A stretch of 64,000 nt of DNA. Source: Macrostomum hystrix. Its lineage: Eukaryota > Platyhelminthes > Macrostomidae. A program made the translations under genes and the position numbers. The notes under the pieces were generated by a model. It was not told the DNA's origin. It was given only the letters and a program-made list of their open reading frames with translations, and ran no database searches. The stretch covers positions 744,001-808,000 of the forward strand of contig CATNEN010000039.1 of the NCBI GenBank assembly GCA_950097015.1. The letters run 5' to 3'. This document shows, piece by piece, positions 1 through 10,900 of this stretch; the first letter of the stretch is position 1; the number at the start of each line of letters is the position of its first letter.

Positions 1-162
1 ACTGGACCAGCTAGGCAGAGAGCCTTAGGCTACGGCTGTTACCGCATGTATGCGCACCATTGCGCGACCAGCCACGCAGCCACCAGACGACAGTGACGCC
101 AGCCGGGCTCAAAGCATCGCAGGACTAACCGCTCGGTCCTTTGCGCCCGGGTACAATCCATT

Positions 163-3100
163 ATGATGACGAATAGCTTTAACAGCGGCCGCAGCGGCGG
201 CGGCTTTGTCATCGATCGACAGCGTCGGCTCTCCCAGCAGCTGGTGACTTCTGGAGTGGCAGCTGTGACATCGAGTTCGCCGCCGCCACAGCCGCCTCCA
301 TTGCAGGCGCCGCCGCCTCCAAAGCCGGAGAAGTCCGACCGCGTCAAGGCTTTCGCCGAGAGCCTCCTCCGGCCGAAGCCGACACGAGCCAGCGTTCGAC
401 AGCTGCAGGGCGCGCGCCGCGTGGCCCGCCTTACCCAGGCCTTCGACACGCGCTCCGCAAGCACTGGGGTCGCCTCTGCCATCGGCGGCGGCCTGGGCGC
501 AAGTCGCTGGCGCAGCGAGGAGAACCTGCGGCTCACCTCCGGCGTTCATCAGCAACGGCGCAGCGCGACCAAGCCTCGCGCCTCCGTCATAGATGAGGAG
601 GAGGCCGCAGCTGCTGAGGACGAAATTGATGAAGACGGCGAAAACAACTCAGACGAGTCGGCGGACACTGGCGAAGGTTCCGATATTCAGATGCGCCAGT
701 TGCCGCCGCCAATGATTGCACTGTACGGTAGCGGAGGAGGTAACGGTGAAAATACTGTTCAGCAGCGGATCCGCGCCTTCGAATCCCGCAGTCAACTGAT
801 CGCCGGCGATGCTCTTGCTTCCAGGCCTGAGCCGCTGTCGCCGCGGCTTCAACAGGCGGCGACCCTGGCAGCGACGCCTGCGCTGCCCACCCACACGCAG
901 TCCGTCCGTCTGCCTGCGGTGGGCACTGCGGCGGTTGCCGACGAGACCAGCATCTATGAGGACTTGCGTCCGCTGCGTCAGCAACCAAAGCCGCAGAAGC
1001 CGCTGCCGGCTGTACCGCGTCATCGTCCCGGGACAGCTGCCGAAGCTGAGAATGTCTACGACATCGCCGGCGGAGGCGGCTTCGGTATGCGACGCACCGC
1101 CTCCGTTGAGGACATCATCTCGGCTCCGTTTCCGATGGGGGACTCGTCGGCAGCGGCGGGGGCAGAGAATGTGGAGTCCGAGTACGCCACAGTGACTGTC
1201 CGACCCGACCGTTCTGTCTCAGCTTCGTCTGGCTTATCGGCGCCAAGCCCAGCTTCCTCAGCCACCGCGCACACCCAGGAGGTCTGGCGCTCGCAAGTGC
1301 TCGACCGAGTCTCCGAGTCCTTCAGCGCCTTCCGTAAACTCTCCGCCGCCAGCAGCAGCGCCGGCAGCCGACTCGCCGCCATCTCTGACACGGCGGCAGC
1401 CTCCGACGCCGGAGGTAGCGACGACGATGACGGCAGCCGGAGCAACGTCAGCGAGGAGGTGGCGGACCGGATCAGGCGGGCCGAGCAGACCAGGCAGCAG
1501 AACGAGGCCATGCTGCATGGCGGCCTTGCGGCTAAGCGGATGCGGCATGACCAGCTGTTCGCCGGCTGCTGCCTCATCCGGATGAACCTAGTCGGAGGCG
1601 GTAAGTCTTGAGTTCGAACCTCCAGTTTGCTTATCATGTAATTGCGACTGAAATGCTTTGGTTGATTGATTTCCGCTTATCTTTCTTTTGCAAATAGCTT
1701 CCGATATGTATCGAAAATAAGCAAACGCAGCACACTCTCTGACACTGTACCGCAGCCGCTGCCGCCCCGGTCACCAGCTTCTGCCATCCGGCAGCTTTCG
1801 CTGGCCGTGACTTCAGCTACGCGCTGCCCAGCTTCTGCTTCCCTGACGCGGACAGCCTGCTGAGCCGGGCTGGCCGGCGGGAGCAACTAAACGACTACCT
1901 GCGCGAGTGCGACAAGTTTAGCTTTGTCATCACGGAGCAGCGCGGAGAGCGCTACTACGGCTACTGCATGCGCTGCCCCGTGCCGGCCTCCTCCGCGAGC
2001 GAGTCCGGCCGCCTGGCGCCGCAAAGCCTGGAGGCGCTGTGCATTGTGGCCGTGGTGGAGTCCGAGCAGCTGTACTACCAGATCCTGGTTGAGGCCTTCC
2101 GTAAAAGACTGGGCGCACGATCGCCGGAGCAGGGCCTGCTGGAGGTTGAGGAGTTCATTGGTGAGTTTTGCCTGGCGCTCGATATGTAGCGAAACATTTT
2201 CATAAGTTTTGAAAGCCATTACCCTCCGCCATCCGCCGCCTGCAGTCTCGGTCTACAATCGGCCACTGCCGAACGCAGGCAGCTGGTTCGACCTGACGAC
2301 AACCGACCCGGGCCGCGGCGGTCGAGTCGTCAGCTGCCGTTTCCACCGTCCGGCCAGCGGGCGGCTGCAGCACGTGTCCTACTCGCAGCTTCTGACCTTC
2401 CCTGGCGTGCAGAACTCCCTTCTGCTGTTCGGGGCGGTGCTGCACGAGCGCAAGGTCGTGCTGTCCAGCGCCAATCCGCGCCGCCTTAGCCAGTGCACCC
2501 AGGCCCTGGCGGCTCTGCTCTACCCACTCCGGTGGCAGCACACCCTGGTGCCCATTGTACCGGCTGCCATGCTGCGCATCGTCTGCTCTCCGACACCCTA
2601 TATTGTCGGCGTTCTGGCCGCCCACCTGCCCGCTGTGCTGCAGGACGATCTCGAAGACGACGTTTTGATTGTCAACCTTGACGATGGCCGGACCCTGCGT
2701 CAGAAGGGGGACGAGAAGAAGCTGCTGTCCAAGAAGCTGCAACGGGCCCTGTTCCGCAGTCTGGACAGCAACCGCCAGTTAGAGTCGCGAGCCGGTGGCG
2801 CCGGCGCTGGCGGCGGCCTCCGCATCAGCGAGCTGCTCATTGTGGAGACCTTCCTGCGCTTCTTTGTGGTGGCCATCGGGCACTACGCGGATCATGCGCA
2901 GCTCAGCGACTCCTCCGGCAGGCGTCGCTTCGAACGCGATTCATTCTGCTCTGCGCCGCGCTCCAAGGGCTTGCGCGCGCTGCTGAAGGTCCTGACGGCG
3001 ACTGGCAACTTCCACGTGTTCATCAGCGACGTGCTGGATGGCAGCGCCTATGAGGCCAACAAGCTGACCGTGTCCACTGTGCTGCGCGACTTTGACGCTG

Positions 3101-3411
3101 CTGTCCGAACCTTCCGTGACGAGGTCGAGCGCCACGGCGGCGGCGGCAGCGGCGGCGGCAGCGGCGGCGGCGGGGGCGGCGCGGGTGGCGGAGGCTTCCT
3201 CGACGGTTTTCGCAGCAAAATGAAGAAATTTTTCACTGTTGGCAGCCGCGGCAGTGGCGGCGACGTCGGTGGAAGGTCTGTCGGCACGCTGAGCAGCTCG
3301 TACCCGACGAAGGCTTCCGCGCTTGCCGGGGGCGGCGGGTCGCTGAGGTCGGCTGGAGGCATCGCCAGCGGCGGTGTCGATGGCAAGCCTGCCCTGCCGC
3401 CCAGACGGTGA
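163..3411 (+). CDS. DENND2: DENND2-like DENN-domain Rab guanine nucleotide exchange factor
   Basis: Three exons: 163-1600, about 1795-2160 (an alternative acceptor at 1756 keeps the same phase) and 2246-3411; both introns are phase 1 with GTAAGT and GTGAGT donors. The joined frame is about 989 residues, close to vertebrate DENND2A. The first ~465 residues are low complexity (Pro-, Ala-, Ser- and acidic-rich, with a PPPQPPPLQAPPPPKP run). The uDENN module starts near residue 468 (QLFAGCCLIRMNL) and continues with LPSFCFPDADS and FSFVITEQRGERYYGYC. The cDENN core begins about residue 602, including ALLYPLRWQHTLVPIVPA and CSPTPYIVGVL. dDENN follows near 794 (ISELLIVETFLRFFVVAIGHY), and the end is basic (FRSKMKKFF) after a Gly-rich run. 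The family activates Rab9-type GTPases in endosome-to-Golgi traffic (family knowledge). The start is the first ATG of the open frame; an upstream exon outside the window is possible. Confidence 0.85.
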
Positions 3412-4174
3412 AGGATGCGCCGCAACTTCGCATCTCGGCTCTTTTCACTAGTCATTTGCTGCGCGAAAGTTTTTCGATACATATCGTGCGAAACCTACAC
3501 CGCTGCATTCTGAGTTTGTTCTGCCAGCTCAATCCATACACTGCTCCGCCGTACAGCCTGAGATCCGATTGTGCAATCAAAACTGTCCCATTGCATGATT
3601 CATCGTTTTAAATTGAAGCCATCGCATACTACAGTAGCTCTATAATGTAGTGTAAATTGCTTTCACAGAAATACACAAACTCTTCTTTCTGAAGCTGCTC
3701 ATGTAGAGCTCACCCTGCAGACGCTGCTGCATTCCGGAAGTGAGCACATTCCGTAAGTATCATAATTTTCCGAGTTTCTACAATGCTCTGAGTCAGTGGT
3801 GCGGCGGTTGCTAGTGACTCTCCTTAGCCAATAGAGCCGCGGTGGCATGCAGGTGTGAAATGCTAATTTCGGCATTGGGGCCAGATTGAGTCACACCTGA
3901 AACTGCAACCGGCCTAACGAGCTGGCTTTTCTGTGTGACCTCAGCTCCACTTCATGCCTATTTGCCGTGGCCTGTCAGATTGCAGTCTGCTCAGATTATT
4001 TACGCATTGGCGAGTAGTTCATTCCAGCCAGAAATGAGACTTCAAGCTAAGCTTCGCCAAGCTAAATTTATCAATCTGCTTTCTTGCTTCGAAAGCAGCA
4101 AATCGATTGCAAAGCAGCAAAGTAGCAAATAAATTCATAGTTAATATCTTCTGGGAATAAGATGATCGCAGATA
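3412..4174. other. Intergenic / 3' UTR region between DENND2-like gene and valyl-tRNA synthetase
   Basis: No coding exon could be defended here. A short stretch near 3722-3753 is flanked by a CTGCAG acceptor-like and a GTAAGT donor-like site, but it encodes nothing recognisable. An AATAAA at 4128-4133 could serve the DENND2-like transcript. The N-terminal exon(s) of the synthetase downstream were looked for here and not found. Confidence 0.4.
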
Positions 4175-4384
4175 GGATTATGGTGAACAGAAAAAAGGAT
4201 AGAGGGGACAGAAAAAAGGACAGAGTGAACAGAAAATAGGACAGAGTGAACAGAAAACAGGATAGAGGGGACAGACAATAGGACAGAGTGAACAGCAGAT
4301 GGGACAGAGTGAACAGAAAATAGGACAGAGTGAACAGCAGATGGGACAGAGTGAACAGCAGATGGGACAGAGTGAACAGAAGCA
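4175..4384. repeat. Degenerate ~21-bp minisatellite
   Basis: Tandem copies of a GGACAGAGTGAACAG-containing unit with imperfect spacing. It merges directly into the next, unrelated 21-bp array. Confidence 0.8.
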
Positions 4385-4882
4385 GTGGCAGGTGAGATAT
4401 GTGCAGTGGCAGGTGAAATGTGTGCAGTGGCAGGTGAAATGTGTGCAGTGGCAGGTGAAATGTGTGCAGTGGCAGGTGAAATGTGTGCAGTGGCAGGTGA
4501 AATGTGTGCAGTGGCAGGTGAAATGTGTGCAGTGGCAGGTGAGATGTGTGCAGTGGCAGGTGAGATGTGTGCAGTGGCAGGTGAGATGTGTGCAGTGGCA
4601 GGTGAGATGTGTGCAGTGGAGGGTGAAATGTGTGCAGTGGCAGGTGAAATGTGTGCAGTGGCAGGTGAGATGTGTGCAGTGGCAGGTGAGATGTGTGCAG
4701 TGGCAGGTGAGATGTGTTCAGTGGCAGGTGAGATGTGTGCAGTGGAGGATGAAATGTGTGCAGTGGCAGGTGAGATGTGTGCAGTGGCGGGTGAGATGTG
4801 TGCAGTGGCGGGTGAGATATGTGCAGTGGCAGGTGAGATGTTTGAAGTGGCAGGTGAGATTTGTGCAGGGGCGGGTGAGATG
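4385..4882. repeat. 21-bp minisatellite with a splice-donor-like core
   Basis: About 23 copies of GCAGTGGCAGGTGAGATGTG plus one base, with A/G variants (GTGAAA or GTGAGA). Every unit carries CAG|GTGAGA or CAG|GTGAAA, which resembles a 5' splice site. The array ends about 40 bp upstream of the acceptor of the first recognised synthetase exon. Because 21 is a multiple of three, long spurious open frames cross it on both strands. Confidence 0.92.
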
Positions 4883-4923
4883 TAGCAGACATTTGTCACA
4901 CCGCCTTTGTTCTCGTTTCACAG

Positions 4924-7900
4924 GCAGCCAACAGCTCGCGGCAGCCGTTCGTGCTGATGCTGCCACCGCCGAATGTGACCGGGGTGCTGCACATGGGCCA
5001 TGCTCTGGCCTTCGTCATCCAGGACGCCCTTGTCCGCTGGCACCGCGCCAACGGAGGCCGGGCCGTCTGGCTGCCCGGCTTCGACCACGCCGGAATCGCT
5101 ACCCAGGTGCTGATGGAGAAGCGGCTGGTCAAGGAGCTGGGCCTCAGCCGGCACGTGATCGGCAGGGACAGATTCGTGGCAGAGGCTGTCAAGTGGGCGG
5201 AGCTGTGAGTGCCCGGCTGGTGATGGGAAGTGGGGATCTGTGAGGACCGAGAGTGGGAGAACTGGGAATCAGGTGATAGGAAGTGGGGATCTGTGAGGAC
5301 CGAGAGTGGGAGAACTGGGAATCAGGTGATAGGAAGTGGGGATCTGTGAGGACCGAGAGTGGGAGAACTGGGAATCAGATGATAGAAAATGAGAATCTAG
5401 TAAGGATCCTAGATTTGGGAATCGCTGGAAGTTGTCACAATGAGATCTGATGAAATCCCCTTGAACCACCTGCCCCAGGAAGCGAACAGAAATCAGGGAG
5501 CAGATGCAGCTTCTCGGCCTGTCCGTTGACTGGAGCCAGGAGTTCTTCACCTACGATGAGGTGAGTGAGTGTAATCCTGCGTACTACTGTGGGCAGTAGC
5601 AATGCGCGACTCTTTTCCCGCTACTTTTCAGCGCCACTCGCGCGTTGTGACCGAGGCCTTCGTGCGCCTCTTCAACCAGGGCCTGATCTACCGCTCGCAG
5701 CAGCTCGTCAACTGGTCCTGCGCGCTCGAGTCCGCCATCTCTGACATTGAGGTAGGTCTGGACACCACCGACAACTGAACACCGTCTGGTTACTCTCATT
5801 CTGCCGATTCTTCTCCCTTCACCCTCAGCTCCACTTCTCTCCTCCGCTGTCCGCTACCATTCTCTCCCATCTCCTCCGCTCTCGTTTTCCCATTCTCTCC
5901 CATCTCCTCCACTTTCCGCTACCATTCTCTCCCAACTCCCCCACTCTCATTTTCCCATTCTCTCCCATCTCCTCTGCCGTACGCTACCATTCTCTCCCAT
6001 CTCCTCCACTTTCCGCTACCATTCTCTCCCAACTCCTCCACTCTCATTTTCCCATTCTCTCCCATCTCCTCCGCCGTACACTACCATTCTCTCCCATCCC
6101 CTCCGCTCTCATTTTCCCATTCTCTCCCATCTCCTCCGCTGCCCGCTACCATTCTCTCCCATCTCCTCCGCTCTCATTTTCCCATTCTCTCCCATCTCCT
6201 CCGCTGCCCGCTACCATTCTCTCCCATCTCCTCCACTGTCCGCTACCATTCCCTCCCATCTCCTCCGCTCTCATTTTCCCATTCTCCCCCATCTCCTCCA
6301 CTCTGCGCTCCTATTCTATCACATCAATTTTTTTAATTGCTTTCCTATCAACCCTCTCTGCCTAGTCCCTGCCTCTATATTGTTTTTTTTTCAGTCTTTT
6401 ATCCCATTCCATTCAGGTATTCCTCATATCAGAGGAATACAAAGCAGAAGAGCCGGTTCTCCTGCCAGCTTAGCTATTTTACGCATTATTTTTCTAGACC
6501 TGCTTTTTCACGCTCAGGCTTTTGTTCGAGTTGGAAAAGCAGCGCCAGGTGGCATTGGGGACCACAGAGTCGCCAGCCCGGGTATCCGGACTGCGCTGCC
6601 TCATTGTGAGACTATAGGGCTTTGGAAAAGCTTGTTGAATAGAAAATGCTGCAGCTTCCGGACCGCCACAACAGCCCGCGCCCTCCTCCCCGGAAACCTC
6701 GCTCAGGTGGAGTCTCGGGAAATCGCGGGTCCCACGCGTCTCCCGGTGCCCGGCCACGCGCGGCCCGTGGAGTTCGGCCGCCTGCACCGCTTCCTCTACC
6801 CATTCGCCGATGACGGTGGCAGCGGCGAGGGCGTTGTCGTTGCCACCACCCGCCCGGAAACGATGCTGGGTGACACCGCTGTCGCCGTGCATCCCGACGA
6901 CGCCAGATACTCGTCTCTGATTGGCCGGCGCCTTCTGCGGCATCCACTGGCAACGGGGCCGCCGCGTCTCCTACCCATTGTCGGGCATGCCTCGGTGGAC
7001 CCGGCCTTCGGCACCGGCGCCGTCAAGCTGACGCCGGGCCACAGCCGGGCCGACTTCGCTATCGTGGCCGATACGACAGCGACCGCCTCCTTGACGGTGT
7101 TTACAGAGGCCGGCGTCATCGGCGCCAACTGCGGAGCACCTGACGACCTGGTCGGCATGCCACGCTTTGAGGCGCGCGAGCTGATCGTGCAGCGGCTGGC
7201 GGAGCTCGGCCTGTACAGGGGCGCTGAGAAGCACGCGGTCAGTGAAGACTGCGTTGAATTAGATTGGGATTATCGATTGAGATTAAGAATGCGATTGGAG
7301 GGTACAGCAGGATCAGAGATCGGTTTTTGGATTTGGGTGAGAGGGGTTTAGCGTGTGACTTTTAAAATTCGGTGTCGGGTTATAGAATTATTTCGGTTTA
7401 ACGAATAGGATTGGGATTAAAATGTCAGACTGGGATTTTTGTTTCAGATTAAGATTAGAGTGCCATATGGAATTTGATCGGGATTTAATTTGAGTGAGAA
7501 TCCCAAGGTAAGATTAGGACTAGCCATAGGAGTCTGTAAGCTGTAATCTGTTGACGGCTGGCCACCCCCCGCACTGCAGATGACCCTGCCAGTGTGCAGT
7601 CGCAGCGGTGACATTGTTGAGCAGCAGCTCAAGAGCCAGTGGTTCGTCCGCTGCAGTAGCGTTGATGAAGACGGCGGCGGCATGGCGGCGCGGGCCAGCC
7701 AGGCTGTGCGGTCCGGCCAGCTTAGCATTCGGCCGGAGGGCTACGCGGCTGACTGGCTGGAGTGGATGCGGCGCACCGGCGACTGGTGCGTGTCCCGCCA
7801 GATTTGGTGGGGCCACCGCGTGCCCGCCTACGAGGTGCGGGCCTGGGGTGTGAGCGGCACTTAGGTGTGAGCGGCACTGGGGGTGTGAGCGGCACTGGGG

Positions 7901-10900
7901 TGTGAGCGGCACTGGGGTGTGAGCGGAACTGGGGTCTGTGGAGCTGGGCAGTAGCGGTATAAGCCAGGTTTGCACCCAAACTGAGTTTTGGTTTGGCTTG
8001 GCTTGCCGCGTTGGATCGCTCGATCACCGCTCCGCCTTCGCGTCTCGCCGCATTCCAGATGCTGGACGCCGCCAGCGGCTCCAGCCTCGGCTGGCTTGCC
8101 GCCCGCTCCGACGACGAGGCCGCCGAGTTGGCCAGGCGGAGGCGCCCAGCTGGCGACTTCGCTCTTCGACGCGACCCCGACGTCCTGGACACGTGGTTCT
8201 CCTCCGGCCTGCTGCCGCTGTCCCTGGCCGGCTGGCCGGACTCGCTGGATCCGCAGCGCCTGCCTCTCAGCCTCCTGGAAACCGGGCACGACATCCTGTT
8301 CTTCTGGGTGGCTCGCATGGTGATGCTCACCCAGCAGCTGCTGCCTGACCGCCGGCTGCCATTCAAATCCGTCCTGCTCAACGGACTCGTGTGCGACTCG
8401 CGCGGCCAGAAGATGAGCAAAAGCCGCGGCAACGTGATCGACCCAGTCGGCATGATTGGCCGCGGCGGTCCCGACGCCCTTCGGCTGGCCCTGTGCTGCC
8501 ACCGCTTCCAGCTGGACCGGGTGGCCTTTGATCCGCAACTGGTTGACACCTGCGCCCGCCTCCTTAACAAGCTGTGGCAGTCCCACCGCTACCTGCGGCC
8601 GCGGCTAGCCGAGGCTGGCCTGCTGGGCCGGGCGGATGTCTGCGGCCTGCTGGAAGACATTCAGGAGTCCGCCGAGCAACTGGACAAGGTGAGGCTGTGG
8701 AGCTGCTCTGATTGGCTGTCTATTTGCCAAAGGAGGGGTGGGTGTGCTTATTTAGGTTTAAGCTAGCTGTTGTGTAGACGTGTTTAAGGTTAGAGTATTA
8801 AACTGGCGCTCCCGACTCCCTAGTCATTTTAGTCTCTTATCTGCCCCAGTCCATGCGGCCTCCCATTTCTCCGATCCCATTTGCCGTCCCTTTCCGCATG
8901 GCAACAAAATTTAATTTTAGTGCGGGTTCCGCTCTGCCTGCCCGTCCCGGTCCATTGGGTGTAGAACCGGACTGAGAATTATTCAGCTATGTGAAACTCG
9001 CTGACTTGGTGATTACCAGCTCCGCCTCGCTTTTTTGGATGATTAGGCATGCGGCCCTGCACTTGTGCAGATTTTTATTAACCGAACAGGGTATATCCCA
9101 AATGGCATAATGGCATAATGGCCAGTCCCTGTCACTACTGATCATAAATACTAGTCCCTGTCACTTCTGATGACAAAGACCAGTCCCTTTCACTACTGAT
9201 CATAAATACTAGTCCCTGTCACTTCTGATGACAAAGACCAGTCCCTGTCACTTCTGATCATAAATACTAGTCCCTGTCACTTCTGATTACAAAGACCAGC
9301 CCCTGTCACTAGTGATGACAAAGACCAGCCCCTGTCACTAGTGATGACAAAGACCAGTCCCTGTCACTTCTGATCATAAATACTAGTCCCTGTCACTTCT
9401 GATTACAAAGACCAGCCCCTGTCACTACTGATCATAAATACTAGTCCCTGTCACTTCTTATGACAAAAGACCAGCCCCTGTCACTAGTGATGACAAAGAC
9501 CAGCCCCTGTCACTTCTGATCATAAATACCAGTCCCTGTCACTTCTGATGACAAAGACCAGTCCCTGTCACTTCTGATCATAAATACTAGTCCCTGTCAC
9601 TAGTGATGACAAAGACCAGCCCCTGTCACTACTGATCATAAATACTAGTCCCTGTCACTTCTGATGACAAAAGACCAGCCCCTGTCACTCCTGATGACAA
9701 AAGAACAGCCCCAGTCACTACTGATCATAAATACTAGTCCCTGTCACTAGTGATTACAAAGACCAGCCCCTGTCACTAGTGATGACAAAGACCAACCCCT
9801 GTCACTACTGATCATAAATACTAGTCCCTGTCACTTCTTATGACAAAAGAACAGTCCCTGTCACTAGTGATGACAAAGACCAGCCCCTGTCACTACTGAT
9901 CATAAATACTAGTCCCTGTCACTTCTGATGACAAAAGACCAGCCCCTGTCACTAGTGATTACAAAGACCAGCCCCTGTCACTCCTGATGACAAAAGACCA
10001 GCCCCAGTCACTAGTGATGACAAAGACCAGCCCCTGTCACTACTGATCATAAATACTAGTCCCTGTCACTTCTGATTACAAAGACCAGCCCCAGTCACTA
10101 GTGATGACGAAGACCAGATGCTTTGGTCTCACCTCCCAGGTGGATACGTGGCTGCTGAGCCGCCTGGCCAGTCTGGTCGAAGACTGCGACCGCAGCTTCT
10201 CGCCCGGCAGCTTCCAGCTGCAGGAGGCGGCCAATCGGCTGCGTGAATTCTGGCTGGCCGAGTTCTGCGACATCGGGCTGGAGTGTCTGAAGTCCCCCAT
10301 GGCCACCCGGGCCTCCTTGCTAGTCGCCTGCCTGGCGAGCCAGATCTTCTTGGCCCGGCTGGCTCCGTTCTGCCCGCACGTATGCCAGCTGCTCTGGCTC
10401 GCTGCTCATGGCAGCGGCGATAGCGACTCTGCCGCGGCGATGTCGGCGAGCTTGACGCCGGCAACGAGGGAACAGTTGGCGTCGTGGCGAGATCGGGGCC
10501 GCGAGGAAGTGACCGGCTTTGTGCTGGACCTGCTGGCTGCTTTCCGCGACTGGCGGGTCTTGCTGCGGCCCAATGAGACTGGAGACTGTGAGATTCCGGG
10601 CTGCGGGATATAGCATCCATCCACCTCAGTACAATAGCATCCATCCACCTCAGTACAATAGCATCCATCCACCTCAGTACAATAGCATCCATCCACCTCA
10701 GTACAATAGCACCCATCCACCTCAGTACAATCGCCTCCATCCAGCTTACTCTGCAAACAACCGAATGTAATATTTCTGAGACCTCAACCTAGGCTTGCAG
10801 CCGGCAATATTTAATATGTAGTGACAGAAATGGAAACTAGTTATACAATTGAAATGACAAACACAACGGTGAGCCGCATGTCTGAGGTCAGAGCAGGTTA

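Noticed and set aside
1663-1886. Exon starting at the CAAATAG acceptor at 1697
   Set aside because: It runs into a stop in the needed frame; acceptors at 1755 or 1794 keep the DENND2 frame open.
3722-3753. Candidate upstream exon of the synthetase
   Set aside because: Splice-like borders exist, but it is only about 32 nt, resembles no synthetase sequence, and its end is not in the phase 0 that the next exon requires.
4071-5243. Long frames (166-314 residues) on both strands upstream of the synthetase
   Set aside because: 21-bp minisatellite translations; the + frame enters the synthetase exon out of frame.
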